DNA of 64,000 nucleotides, taken from Neurospora crassa OR74A. Taxonomy: Eukaryota; Ascomycota; Sordariomycetes; Sordariales; Sordariaceae. Shown in pieces: positions 9,222 through 20,900 of the stretch. The DNA is taken from assembly GCF_000182925.2 (NCBI RefSeq), contig NC_026501.1, positions 4,691,917-4,755,916 of the forward strand, given 5' to 3'. How positions within the stretch are numbered: position 1 is the stretch's first letter; each line of letters starts with the position of its first letter. The notes beneath the pieces were generated by a model, which was given only the letters and a program-made list of their open reading frames with translations, made no database searches and was not told the origin of the DNA. The translations under genes were made by a program, and so were the position numbers.

Positions 9222-11356
9222 ATGCATCTCCCTTCGTCGCTGCTCATCGCAGCTCCCTTGCTCGCCAATGTATCGGCCGAACCCATTAGGATACCCCAAC
9301 GCGATGTCTCCGTGGTATCAACATCACAGCAACTTGCCGTTCGAGCACTACCGGATTCGCCCAGCGGTGGATATGCCCCTGCCGTTGTAGACTGTCCCAA
9401 GACCAAGCCGACGCTCCGGAAGGCCGTGGATTTGTCGAACGAGGAGAAGAACTGGTTGTCGATCCGGAGGAAGAACACCATCCAGCCCATGAGGGACCTC
9501 CTGAAGAGGGCCAACATCACTGGGTTCGATTCCGAGACATTTATGAATGAGGCCGCCAACAACATCTCGCAACTGCCCAATGTCGCCATTGCCATTTCAG
9601 GAGGCGGCTATCGTGCCCTCATGAACGGCGCCGGCTTCGTTGCTGCTGCGGATAACCGAATTCAAAATACCACGGGCGCAGGTGGTATTGGAGGCTTGTT
9701 GCAGTCCAGCACATATTTGTATGTAAAGTGGTTCTTCTTATCTCGTTTTCGAGTGTCAACTGCGCCAGTTCAGAGTTGGGCGGCTGTGGACGACCTTGCT
9801 GGTGAACATGTCTTGGACTCCATGCCCCTTCTTCGTTTCCTCAAATCAAGAAGTCGAGGACCGTGACCGTAAATCGCTAACGCAACTCTAGGGCCGGACT
9901 TTCTGGTGGTGGCTGGCTTGTCGGCAGTTTGTTCTCCAACAACTTCAGCAGCATTGAGACCCTGCTGAGCGAGAACAAAGTCTGGGACTTTGAGAACTCC
10001 ATCTTTAAAGGGCCCAAGGAGGCTGGCCTTAGTACTGTCAACCGCATTCAGTACTGGTCCGAAGTGGCAAAGGAAGTTGCCAAGAAGAAGGATGCTGGCT
10101 TCGAGACAAGTATAACAGACTACTGGGGCCGAGCATTGAGTTACCAACTGATCGGAGCCGATATGGGCGGCCCGGCTTACACCTTCTCCAGCATTGCCCA
10201 GACCGACAACTTCCAGAAGGCCGAAACGCCGTTCCCTATTCTGGTAGCTGACGGCCGCGCGCCTGGAGACACCATCATCTCCCTCAATGCTACCAACTAC
10301 GAGTTCAACCCGTTCGAGACGGGTAGCTGGGACCCGACCGTCTATGGCTTTGCGCCGACCAAGTACCTCGGCGCCAACTTCAGCAACGGCGTGATCCCAT
10401 CGGGAGGCAAGTGCGTTGAGGGTCTCGACCAAGCCGGCTTCGTCATGGGCACCAGCAGCACGCTCTTCAACCAGTTCCTTTTGGCCAACATCTCCAGCTA
10501 CGACGGTGTGCCCGACGTGCTCATCGAGGCCGTGACTTCTGTCCTCAAGGAAATCGGCGCCAAGAGGGACGACGTCTCCCAAATCATCCCTAATCCGTTC
10601 CTGGACTGGAACAACCGGACCAACCCCAACGCCGACACGCTCGAGCTCGACCTGGTCGACGGCGGCGAAGATCTGCAGAATATTCCGCTCAACCCGCTCA
10701 CCCAACCCGTGCGCGCCGTGGACGTCATCTTCGCTGTCGACTCGTCCGCCGACGTGACAAACTGGCCCAATGGCACCGCCCTGCGAGCCACCTACGAGCG
10801 CACTTTCGGCTCTATTTCCAACGGGACACTCTTCCCCTCGATCCCCGACGACTGGACGTTTATAAACCTAGGCCTCAACAACCGCCCCTCTTTCTTCGGC
10901 TGCGATGTTAAGAACTTTACCTTGAACGCCAACCAAAAGGTTCCCCCCTTAATCGTCTATGTCCCCAACGCGCCCTATACCGCGCTGAGCAACGTGTCCA
11001 CCTTCGATCCGTCATACACCATGTCTCAGCGCAACGACATCATCGGCAACGGATGGAACTCAGCCACGCAGGGAAACGGCACGCTGGATTCGGAGTGGCC
11101 CACTTGCGTCGCCTGCGCGGTTATCAGCAGGAGCTTAGATCGGTTGGGCAGGCAGACGCCAGCCGCGTGCAAGACTTGCTTTGAGAGGTATTGCTGGAAT
11201 GGCACAGTGAACTCAAAAGATACAGGGGTTTACATGCCTGAGTTCAAGATTGCGGATGCGCATGCCCTGGACTCGGGTGCTGTTGCTATCGGAAAGATGG
11301 TGAATGTCTGGTCGTCGGTTGTGGTGGGAGTTGTGGCGGCTACTTTGTTGTTGTAG
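9222..11356 (+). CDS. lpl: Secreted/GPI-type lysophospholipase (phospholipase B family)
   Basis: Exons 9222-9718 and 9892-11356 are joined across a 173-nt intron (GTATGT donor, GCTAAC branch, CTAG acceptor), giving 653 residues. The N-terminus [21 protein letters not shown] is a signal peptide. [13 protein letters not shown] supplies the oxyanion-loop motif, and the splice restores AGLSGGGW, whose Ser170 is the predicted nucleophile. Asp422 in [13 protein letters not shown] is the predicted catalytic aspartate. Many NxS/T sites and a hydrophobic C-terminal tail ([15 protein letters not shown]) point to a glycosylated, GPI-anchored surface enzyme. It should remove acyl chains from lysophospholipids. 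It is the gene beyond cog in N. crassa. The intron is proven by recovery of the nucleophile motif across the junction. Confidence 0.95.
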
Positions 11357-11638
11357 GGGTAGGGGAGACGTGATGATATTCCAGTCTGATGAAGTTGAGA
11401 CTGGACTGGAGATCGCCAAGGATGCGGAGGGAAAGGAATGCGTGGTGTTAATGTCATGATGGATGAAGGGTCATGGATCATGGAACGACGGGGCGGGGAT
11501 ATTGGATGATGGATATACCACACTGCATGCATGCTCTATTGATAGTATGCTTTGGCATTTACGTTTAACAATCAATTGCTCCATCCTGATGTTCTATCTT
11601 TTTCGACACTGGATTGATACTACTCCTGTTGCTTCGCT

Positions 11639-11683
11639 CTTGAGGTTGGAAGGACCTTGAGGTTGGAAGGACCTTGAGGTTGT
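11639..11683 (+). repeat. 17-bp tandem repeat, about 2.5 units
   Basis: The unit CTTGAGGTTGGAAGGAC is repeated exactly twice and then partly (CTTGAGGTTG). It lies about 280 bp downstream of the lysophospholipase stop codon. Confidence 0.85.
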
Positions 11684-12152
11684 TTGTTCTGAGGGAGGTT
11701 ATCGAAGTATCATCTGTGCTGATGCCGATCGATAGACTGCCCTCTTCTTCGAGGCAACGAACGGTCGGATGAGCCTCTAATCATGATGCTCAGTGCCACA
11801 AAAAGGCTCCAGCACAGCTGCCCACACCTTTTTTGCCTCGTCGCTCCTTCCTTTTTTTCCCCCCCTTTCTTCCTTTCCATCTCATCCCGTACCAGAGTGC
11901 CCACCGGGTATATATATTACCTCCTTGGCCGTTCTCCTTTGACCAATAAATCGCTTGGTCGAGTGGCGTAACCGTTTACCGTCTACACTTATCACTCAAA
12001 CCAAACCAAACCATCGAAGAAGTTACCTATCGGTTCGAGGGAACGGTGATGTTCTTACGTTCAAGTAACCCAAAGAGCGTTCCACATCGTTGACCGTCTC
12101 CTCCAGTTCTTGGATCTGTTTAACTTCCGCAGCGACTGAAGAAGGTAATCAC

Positions 12153-12188
12153 TTTTTTTTTTTTTGGTTCAAAAAAAAAAAAAAAAAA
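12153..12188 (+). repeat. T13-GGTTC-A18 inverted homopolymer pair
   Basis: Thirteen T residues, a five-base spacer and eighteen A residues could form an A/T hairpin. It lies in the convergent 3' region and might arise from adjoining poly(A) tracts of opposite transcripts. Confidence 0.75.
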
Positions 12189-12828
12189 TTACACGAAAAG
12201 GTTAGAGGCGTTTCGATGGTTAAACTCGATCGAGCGGTTGTTTGTAGCCTTTTCTTTTGTGTCTTTTGGCAGTACTTCCTTTGGAGGTGGAAGGAGGGTT
12301 AGAGGCCGCGTCAACCTAAGTAAGGGAGGGAGCTGGTTGCATTCGAACCCCGGATGGGACTTGTGTTCTGTTGTTGTTTTTTTTTGCACTGATGATGATT
12401 CTGGGCGAGTGCGCTTTTGATAACTACAGTCCCACGTCATCAACTTCACGATTAGTCCTTGACTCTTTTTTTTCTTTTTCTACTAAAAGCCTGGTCTTAC
12501 CCAAGTGTTCACGGTATATGGAGTATGCGATAGAGGGCGATATATCTTCTCAACAACTCGTTTCTTCTCGCTCAGCCCACAATAGGGTGCTTGTAATTCT
12601 TCCACCGAGAGCAAGTGGGAGTAATCTTCTTCGATGGCTACAGCCGTCAGTCAGACCACCTACATCCACGTCCAGGCAATATCTCTGGGACTTCACAACA
12701 ACAAAAGCGCACTGGAATGAAACAGGAAATTTCTCGAGATAAGTGCCTGATTGTAGTCTTGCGGTTCATGTACATCTGACCTTTTCTTGAGAGCCCCCGT
12801 TTCTGGTCCAAAATCGTCTGACTTTCAC

Positions 12829-14913
12829 CTAGCCTGCCCCCACGAAATCCAGTCTCCCCTTGATGTCGTCGGGCAACGTCGAGAGATACTCCTCCCAAAT
12901 GTCCTGATTTGCACCCGCGGGCACGCGGAACGTGTAAATAAGTCCTCCTGTTCCTCCTTTTCTTCCACTAGCTTCGTCATCTCCAGCCATCACCGCCAAC
13001 TCTCGGTTTATCTTCGGTGCCAGAATGATGCTTGATGTCCTAGGACTGCCCGCAAATTGCAGATACAAGGGAACAGGAGGACAGCTACTAAGCGGCGGCG
13101 ACAATGACATTCCCCCCACGCCCGAGCCGAGCAGTTCCTGGACTCTAGCCCCCATGGTCAGGGGAGGGGATGTTGTCACTCTAGCATGAAGATCAGCGAT
13201 CGAGATGCCCCCCAAAAGCTTCAGGTGAGCTCGGATCCTCAGCTGGTCGCTCAAAGCACGGGTAAAAACTCCTCTTTCCGGGTTTGCCTGGGTAGATGCA
13301 GCGAGAAGCTCCAATGAACGATTGGTCCTCCTCATGAATCTGTATTGGTTCGGGTAGTAGGCTGCGTCCATGATGACTACTACATCTGGTGAAGCATGAT
13401 CGAGCAGAGCCTGGATGGCAGACCATCGTACGCACGACGCTGGTTGCGCCTCGCTGCTTCTCGAGCTATCAACGTGACGATACGGTCAGCCTGGAGAAAC
13501 AACAATCCGCATTTCGGTGATGTGGTGTGATTCCGTGGGAGGCGGCTAAGTCATACCTTGCCAAAATCATTTGTCGATCGGCGTCCAAGTAACTGTGACT
13601 TGACCAATACAGTACTTTCAACTCGTCCTCTGTATCAGTCTTTAGAAACTGAAGAATTTCATCCAAAACCCACATGGAAACGTTGTGGTTTTGATTCGCG
13701 GATGGAATAATCTTGGTTTGGCATGAGCAGTCGTAGTACTCTTCAAGCACCTCTCTGAACTCATCCATCGAGTTTTTTAATGCAGGGTCTTCGTCATTCC
13801 GCCAGCGAAGAAACAAGGCAGAAATTCTTCTGTAGCGACCCCTAGCAAAGCCTTCGGAAGCTCGGACTGTAGCCCCATGCGAATTCGACGTCAGAACGTT
13901 GCCGTTGGAAAGACCATCGTTGGGCTGAGGGAACGACACAGTTGATGCACGATCCTGACGAGGCTTGGAAGGCAGAGGTGTTCTAACACGCGACTCGCTG
14001 AACGATGAACGGATCTGTTGTTGTGTTGGAGAGGAATCAATGTCCATGAATTCTGGCGAAGGGGTGCTCAGATTGAGCTTTCTTGATTCTTGTGTATGAA
14101 GATTAGGGGTCGGTGGCACAATGGCTTCAAGCTGCTGCATCTCTGCAGAGTTGGGAAACTTTTGCGCGAGTTCTTCCCAAGTCATGCCGTGATGTCGGGC
14201 ATCGCACTATAAGGAAAAGCCCAGTAAGTGAACTGGCCTGGACGGCTTCCACGTTTTGCACTCACTCCGATTTTCTTCCTTTTGCAGTTCGCACATGAAC
14301 CTTGTTTTCGGATCAGAGCGGCCTTTCCCCTTGCCTCCGGCGCCAAGGGGCCAGTCCGCCGTCTGTTTCGACTCGAAGACAAAGGAGCGTTCCCGTCCTT
14401 AAGAGAAAAGATGTTTTGCGTTGGCAGAGCGGTTGTCGGAGTCAGGGAGGGGGAGGACCCGATGCTACAGGATGTAGCAGCTGTGGCGGCAGATGTAATG
14501 GTCGATATGGAGGAGTTGGTGTCCTTTCTCGCCCGCGGCGAGTGACCATGGCTCTCGACAATCCCGTTGGTAGCAGTAGGAACATGCAAGACCGCTGGAC
14601 CGGTATACTCGGGCTGCCGTTCCTGATGTTGTTCATGAACTTGATCCGGGCATTGTTCCTGGTGATGCTCCTCGTGCTGCTCTTCGTGTCGTTCCTGACC
14701 TTGCTGCTGTTCCTCGGTATGTTCCTCATGCTGCTCCCGGTGCATTTGTTTCTGTTGTTGCCCTCCATTCGGCTGTTGCGACTGCTCCGCTTGCGATTCT
14801 TGCTCTCCCAGACCTGGGTGATGCACGTCACCCTCAAGAGGCGCATCAAGCGGAGAGGATATCGTATGCACCGTTTCCGTCGTTGGATTGCCAGAAGCCG
14901 TTGGTGTAGTCAT
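12829..14913 (-). CDS. Half-zinc-cluster protein with degenerate caspase-like (C14) domain
   Basis: Three exons, 14913-14266, 14206-13557 and 13465-12829, give 644 residues. Introns of 59 and 91 nt have GTGAGT/TATAG and GTATGA/GATAG ends and both joins keep frame. Residues about 40-110 are extremely Gln/Glu/His rich. The first join creates SCANCKRKKIGCDARHHGMTW, that is CX2CX6C, the first half of a fungal Zn2Cys6 cluster with its basic KRKK, but no further cysteines follow. After a Ser/Pro linker comes a segment resembling a caspase p20 fold: WRNDEDPALKNSMDEF..., LKVLYWSSHSYLDADRQMILAS (His motif, normally YxGHG) and DVVVIMDAAYYPN (normally DCC). The His is kept and the catalytic Cys is replaced by Ala. 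Function is unknown. The domain call is inferred from motifs only. Nuclear location is possible given the basic cluster. Confidence 0.75.
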
Positions 14914-17900
14914 TTCGCCGTTCTTGCTCGGATTCTTTTCTTTTCTTTTGAACTTTGGTGAAATGATGATACAGCCACCAGTCTGGCTGATGATTTTGCC
15001 CTTGAACCTCAACACAAAGGATAATCGCTCGTAGGCCAGGGTTTGCCAATCTCTTACCAAAGCCGGGATCCAGTCTAAGGTGCGTCCTGGTCAAGGAAAT
15101 TGTAACTAATCGGCTGTGAATGCGCGATGTTTATGATGAGTGGCTGTTCCAATCACAGAGACTATGGCACTTTGCAGGCAGTCAATGTGCTGAGTCTATG
15201 AGGCAAAGTATCGATCTGCTGATCTGGATCTCCTGGGCACTTAGCCTTCGGCCGCACTCAGCTTGAAAGGCGAAGGCCCCGGTGAAAGAAGAAGGTGAGA
15301 TAATTGGAAGAAAAGTATGGCCAATGTACGAGCGAGGTTGTAAGTTTTCGATCTCCACTAGAGGACAGCGGTTGAGCCAAGGTAGGTAGCAGGCCAGCAG
15401 GACCGTATAGCCGAACGGCCGGTAACGCTACGACGGAGCTCTTGTTGACAAAAGGCGAGAGACGAACGTTACGTTGGCCGCGTTGACTGTAATGGGATAA
15501 GGCCAGTCTCGATAAGGTACAGAAGCGGGTTGGGGTAGCAAAAGGGGTACGTTTACTGTCCAGGGTCGTGTTAATGGATGGAGGTGAGGGTTTTGCGGCA
15601 CGCTGAAGAAACCAAAGCAACTAAGAGACCGTCCAGAAAATGAGGGTTTGCAATGACAGTAAAGCTTGGACAGGGTTGACTAGAAGAACCCTAGATATAT
15701 CAAGATTTGAACCGCGTTCCGGTCTGTACTGGTAAGAAATTGAGGAAAATACGAGAGAAATTTGGAAACTGTTCGCCAGGAGCCGACAAATATGAACAAG
15801 AAGAAGGAGGAAAGGGAAAGGGAAAACAACCTAGCTAGGAATCTGGAGGAGTAGAAGCCACCAGTGGGTTAAAGGACGCAACGATTAACAAGCCAGCGGA
15901 ATGTTGCACGGCAGTCAATGATGTTTCCTTTCTCCCTTCCTGAGAAGCATCAGCAATGGGGCTTGATAGACACAGTAGTATTGATGCTAATGCGATGCTG
16001 ATGATCGTGTTGATGTTGATGTCTGTTTCAAATTGAAAGATGACTCAAACTACTGCAACAAACTGGAAAAAAGCATCATGAGAGAATGAGGTGAACAAGT
16101 TGACTGAGACTGAGAGGTAAGGAGCTATGAGACGTACCTTGCTCCTGCTCAGCGGAGTGAGAGATGTTGACAGAAAATGGAGACAACGTCGAACGGAGGC
16201 TTGACGTCGGTATCTTCAGATCTCGCTAGAACATGGCGATGCTGCGTCGGCTCGGGTTTAAATGGGTGTCGAGGTGTTATCAAAAGGAAGCCCAGACTGG
16301 TCAGGCAAGTAGATTGAACAATGGCCTTCCATTGCGTCTTCAATTGCAATGGGAAGACATCAAGAACACCGTCTGAAGACTAGCCAGATGGAACCGTTAA
16401 CGGCATGAGCAGATAGCTTCCGGACCCCACCTGGATTGGGTGAGCTCCCGTCCCGCTCCAGTCGTTGAGGGGCCGATTCGGGGTCGAAATATTTTCGACG
16501 CAGGTGTGCGTTCTGGTGATGTGACTTCGTGTTATGTACTAGTCAAGTTAGGCATATACTCAAAAGCATGCTGTTCATCAACGCTGGGCAAAGTATCCGT
16601 CTATCTGTATCTTCCCTCTTCATACCCGGTACGTGCTTCGATACAAGCACAGGGAGCTCCAAACAACCTATCAGATCAAGCCCTTCATCTAAAGAGCGAG
16701 CGTACCTGCCCCTCCGTATCCTTAATCCTCCACGGATGCACCTGCCTCTGAAGTATAATTACTGTTAGCAAAGTCAAGCTTGAGACGGAGGCAAGGCACC
16801 TCAACTAGCCAAGAAACTGGAAGGTGTAGGTGTAGGGCAGTCACCGGGCATTGCTACAGGTGACAAAACCACACCATGCAACGCAAAATTGCCTGCTCTG
16901 GCCACTGACATTTAGATCGATCCGACGCTGACAAGACTTGCGAATCACCGTCCTACGTCTACCTTATTCTCGACTTTACCTTGTTCAACTTTAAACCAGC
17001 CGGTCATAGTGAGCGTGGAACAAGTCATTAAGACGACTGTCATTTCACCGGAACAGCTTATTGCGATGTTGTTCCTTCCTGCCGACTTCCCCTATAAACT
17101 ATACAGTAAAGTGAGGTCCGTGCACCTGCCCTGGCCTTCAGGACCAGACAGCATCGAGAAAGCACTGCACCTCATCCGGCAACATCTCCGTTGGTGCTGT
17201 CGCTGTCCTTCTCACTACAACTCAACTCTACCTCCTATCTGATTTGACGCCGGGCCAACTCCAACACAACACCCAACGGGAACGAAGCATCGCCCACGAC
17301 TGGCGCATTGCATAAGATCATGATCATTCGCACACCTCCCCCGCGCCGCCGGATATCCGTACTTTCCAAACTAGACGGGACACGCCAGCCACTACGAGGC
17401 AGAGGAGGCTAGATGCCTGGAAAGCTCCGAGTTCGGTTCCCATCCAGTTCACGGTGCCGTCCATGTTGCTGGACCTGCTTAAGGTATACTCAGGATGCCA
17501 AGGCTCACCTCACCATTCATGGATTTTCTCTACACTCTGAGGTTCCCTTCTGCTGCCGCTCTGCAGTTGATAGTCGATGCCGGATAGAGCCAATGGTCAA
17601 GACTCACGGAACAATGCCGCCAGCCTCATGATTACGCTACATCCGATAGGACATGGCAAAGCAACAGCTCGTCTCGATGCCAGGCTCAGAACATTCGAAC
17701 GTCTGGCCAAAGTCGGCCTCTGCAGTCCTGGACTCCCGGTCTGGATTCATGGCGCCTGAGCATCTGCGTCTACCGTACAGCACGGTTACACAGTACTGAA
17801 ACTCGATCCCGTTCTCGGGGAGCTTTAACTACATATCCAAGATGGCCTGTAAGCTTCGAGAATGGCCTTCTCCAGACCTTCACCGGCACGCCTCTCCGAA

Positions 17901-20900
17901 AACTGGGCTCTCGATCCGTCTCGGTCGCAATGGTTACACTTGGTCAACAGTCCACACGCTGTTGGAGGTTTCTCTCTACACCAGCCGCCAGTCAACTCCA
18001 CGCTCTTGTGCTTCGTACCATCTGCAAGCACCTCCCTTGGGTAACAGCCCAGGCCGGCTCTGCTATGTTTATATCGTCTTGTCCTCACTGGCCCGTACCC
18101 GCCCACGACGTCTACTACAACGTCATCTGCTACCGTCCGTGGACTCGCACAGAGCAGACCATAACAACGTGTCTTGGTCTTCATGCCAATAAACAGAAAC
18201 CACCATGTCTGTGAGCGACGTCTGGACGGCTGGGTATAACTTGAGCGTTACAGATTTCAGCCACCCACCACCAATCCGGCGCCGGTCTGCACGCGTCAAA
18301 TCCCACCACGATAAGCGTCCAATGCACGGCTGTGGACCTGTGAGGTACGGGTTGCCTTACCGGGAAGGAAGCAGACCTCGGTGGCTACATCAGAGAAGTC
18401 CATCCGCTATCTTTCTGTGTCCCATTCCGAGTTCCAAAAGTTCCTCATCCGCACCCGACGTATCATATGCTGCAAGCTGCATGTGCATATCATCTCGACT
18501 AAATGGACCGGTCCAACTTATGAACACCTCTGTGGCTTCTCTGCCCCTGTTGGGTGGTTCTCTCGTCGGCAGTCTACCTATGTCCCGCACGAAATCCAGA
18601 TCGGCGGATGAGCGGGATGGAGAGGTGAGCGTCAGGTGAAAGACTAAACCACGGAGTACCGGGGACAGGACCGCAGAATACGGTGTGCTCGCATACACAC
18701 CGGACTTGGGTACGGAAGAGGCCACACCCTCTCACATGCGTGCACGGCTACGGACCCCATACGCCCTACACCTAACCAACCCGGCCTTGTAGGCTGCTTC
18801 CCCACGCCATGCTGTCCAGTGGTAACGCTCTCTCCATCTTATACCTTATGCATTGATACCTGTGATACCAAACCTCTTAGACACCTCCAATCAACACGTC
18901 CCCTATAGCGTAAGCTCCTGTTTGTTGGTCTCTCTAGCTCGTTTCTCTTTTCCGTCTATTCCCTCACTCCGTGTGTTACCGTCTGCATCTCATCTGTTGC
19001 AGTCTACAAGAAGCGAGAACAACACAGCGGCCCGCTCGGTCAAGCCGCCGTTGCATTTGACTGCGTTCCTGTGCTACGCACCTAGCATTTCGACATCACA
19101 CACCGGCAGTGTCATTTTCTTCTGTCGCATTCTCCTTGACCTGTACAGTCCAGCCCAGTGATGAACCCAAGGTGTGCCCACTCCGCCGACGGGCTGACTC
19201 TTCTGAATTTAGCCATCTTATGTCTGGATATTAGAAGTTTAGCTCCTTGGTCCCCAGCATGCCTAGGCCTCTTCTTCCTCCTCTGGTGTAATTTCGTTAT
19301 GGCTATGCAGGAAATTCGCTCCGACTTGCTCAAGATACGTGAGGTATGCCGGCCTCATTCGTTTAGGATACAGTGACATTTCTCGTCTACCTGTTGCCAT
19401 GTCCAACCATTGTCATCGTCTATCGCTGCCAACTGTGTTTCCATATAAACACTACAAAATGCTACCTGCATGTTGCGATTTGTCCAAACAACCCGATCAA
19501 CCGGCCGAGCAACACCTGCAGAGAGCGAACTGCGTATCACTTGGTAAGGCGACTTCACGCCGGTCGCCTAAGCATTCATTCCGCCAGAGGTCTGGGTAAA
19601 TTCTGGTCGTCTATCTCTATCATTCTTCAGCTCCTCCTACCCAAAGATCTATGCCTCCCGGACAACCAGGCTAACAGGTTATGGTGTGACAAAACTTGAA
19701 AAGCCAGTCATTAATTCACCATCACCAAGCGTACCATTTTTCTCAAAATTTTCTCTCTTTCCTTTTTTTATTTTTGTTATTTTTTATTTTTTTTATATTT
19801 TTTTTTGTTTCGGTTTTCTTCACCCCCCCGGCACATTGAGAAATATGCCGGTCAACATCTTGCGGCAACAATATGCTGCATGTCACTCAAATCAGCCAGG
19901 TCTCGGATCTATCTTCAAGCGAATCAAGCCGTTACTTCCGAAATCGCTTGCCATTCCCATCGTGTCTGGATTCACGCACCATTCATCGAGCGCTTTGGGC
20001 ACATATACTGAGCCGATTTGTGCGCCCACTACACCAGATACGGACAAGGTGAACAAGGAGGGAGGATTAAAACCCAACGAAGAAAATGAAAAAAAGAGGG
20101 AAATGTGAGGCCTTGGGGCTTCAAGGTAGCATCGTGCGTAACTACATGTGGTAATGACCCCTTGCACTTTTTTATACCTACCTCACGCAGCTGCCCATTT
20201 CGTGTGTTTCTCAAGACCACCATTTCCTGTTGGTCTTCTCCAGCTTGCCGGACTGCAGTAACACACGCCACTGGATGCATTTCGGGGAGGTCAGGGAATT
20301 GTTGAAATAGTGTTGTTGAATGATTTATTGCCGAGCTTTGTTGCTCTGCTCCGCTTGGTTAGCTGGTTGTTCCCGTCGCTACAGCTCTCATATGTTTGGC
20401 CATTCATTTACTTTAGGTATCTAACCCCCTTGCACGAAAGGGGTGGATATCTTTCCATGGCCCATGGAGGTTCGGCATGTCAGCAGCCGGTGGAAAATAA
20501 TATTGTATCGTCTCGGCTCCGACGCATTGTGAGCAACCAAGTGTGATGATGGAAATAGTGGGCCGAAGATTATCTCTACCACCTAACACATGAGCGCGCT
20601 AGGTGCGGCTCTATCGGATTGGGGGAAGGTGCTGTTCGTAATGTCCAGTCTGGGATGCGGGCTGTGCTCAGCTTGGTTTGAACAGCGCCCTGCTTGGTTA
20701 ACACGATCTGGGACTCTCCCTCTCCCCCTTGGAGCGGCGGTCGACACGGAGCCGGCGAGCAATAGATGAGGAGCGCGGTTCTTTATCTCGCTCAAGGTCC
20801 TATTACGACAGCACCGTCGAAAATATTGACTGTGAAGGGCTCGCGGGCTATGGGGCGGAAGTTGACACGCGGTCATGGAGCTCAACAATTGTGTTAGTCT

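Larger units (their letters stand above)
11357..12828. other. Convergent intergenic region, repeats only
   Basis: This region lies between the 3' ends of the lysophospholipase and caspase-like genes. It holds a 17-bp tandem repeat (about 11639-11683, two and a half units of CTTGAGGTTGGAAGGAC) and a T13/A18 inverted pair (12153-12188). No coding sequence or tRNA was recognised. Confidence 0.6.

Noticed and set aside
12301-12360. Possible tRNA B-box (GGTTCGAATGC on the minus strand)
   Set aside because: The bases around it cannot form a T-stem or acceptor stem, and no A-box sits at the right distance.
16400-20600. Numerous 60-145 codon frames on both strands
   Set aside because: None has a domain, a consistent splice partner or biased codon use; lengths fit chance in balanced-composition DNA.
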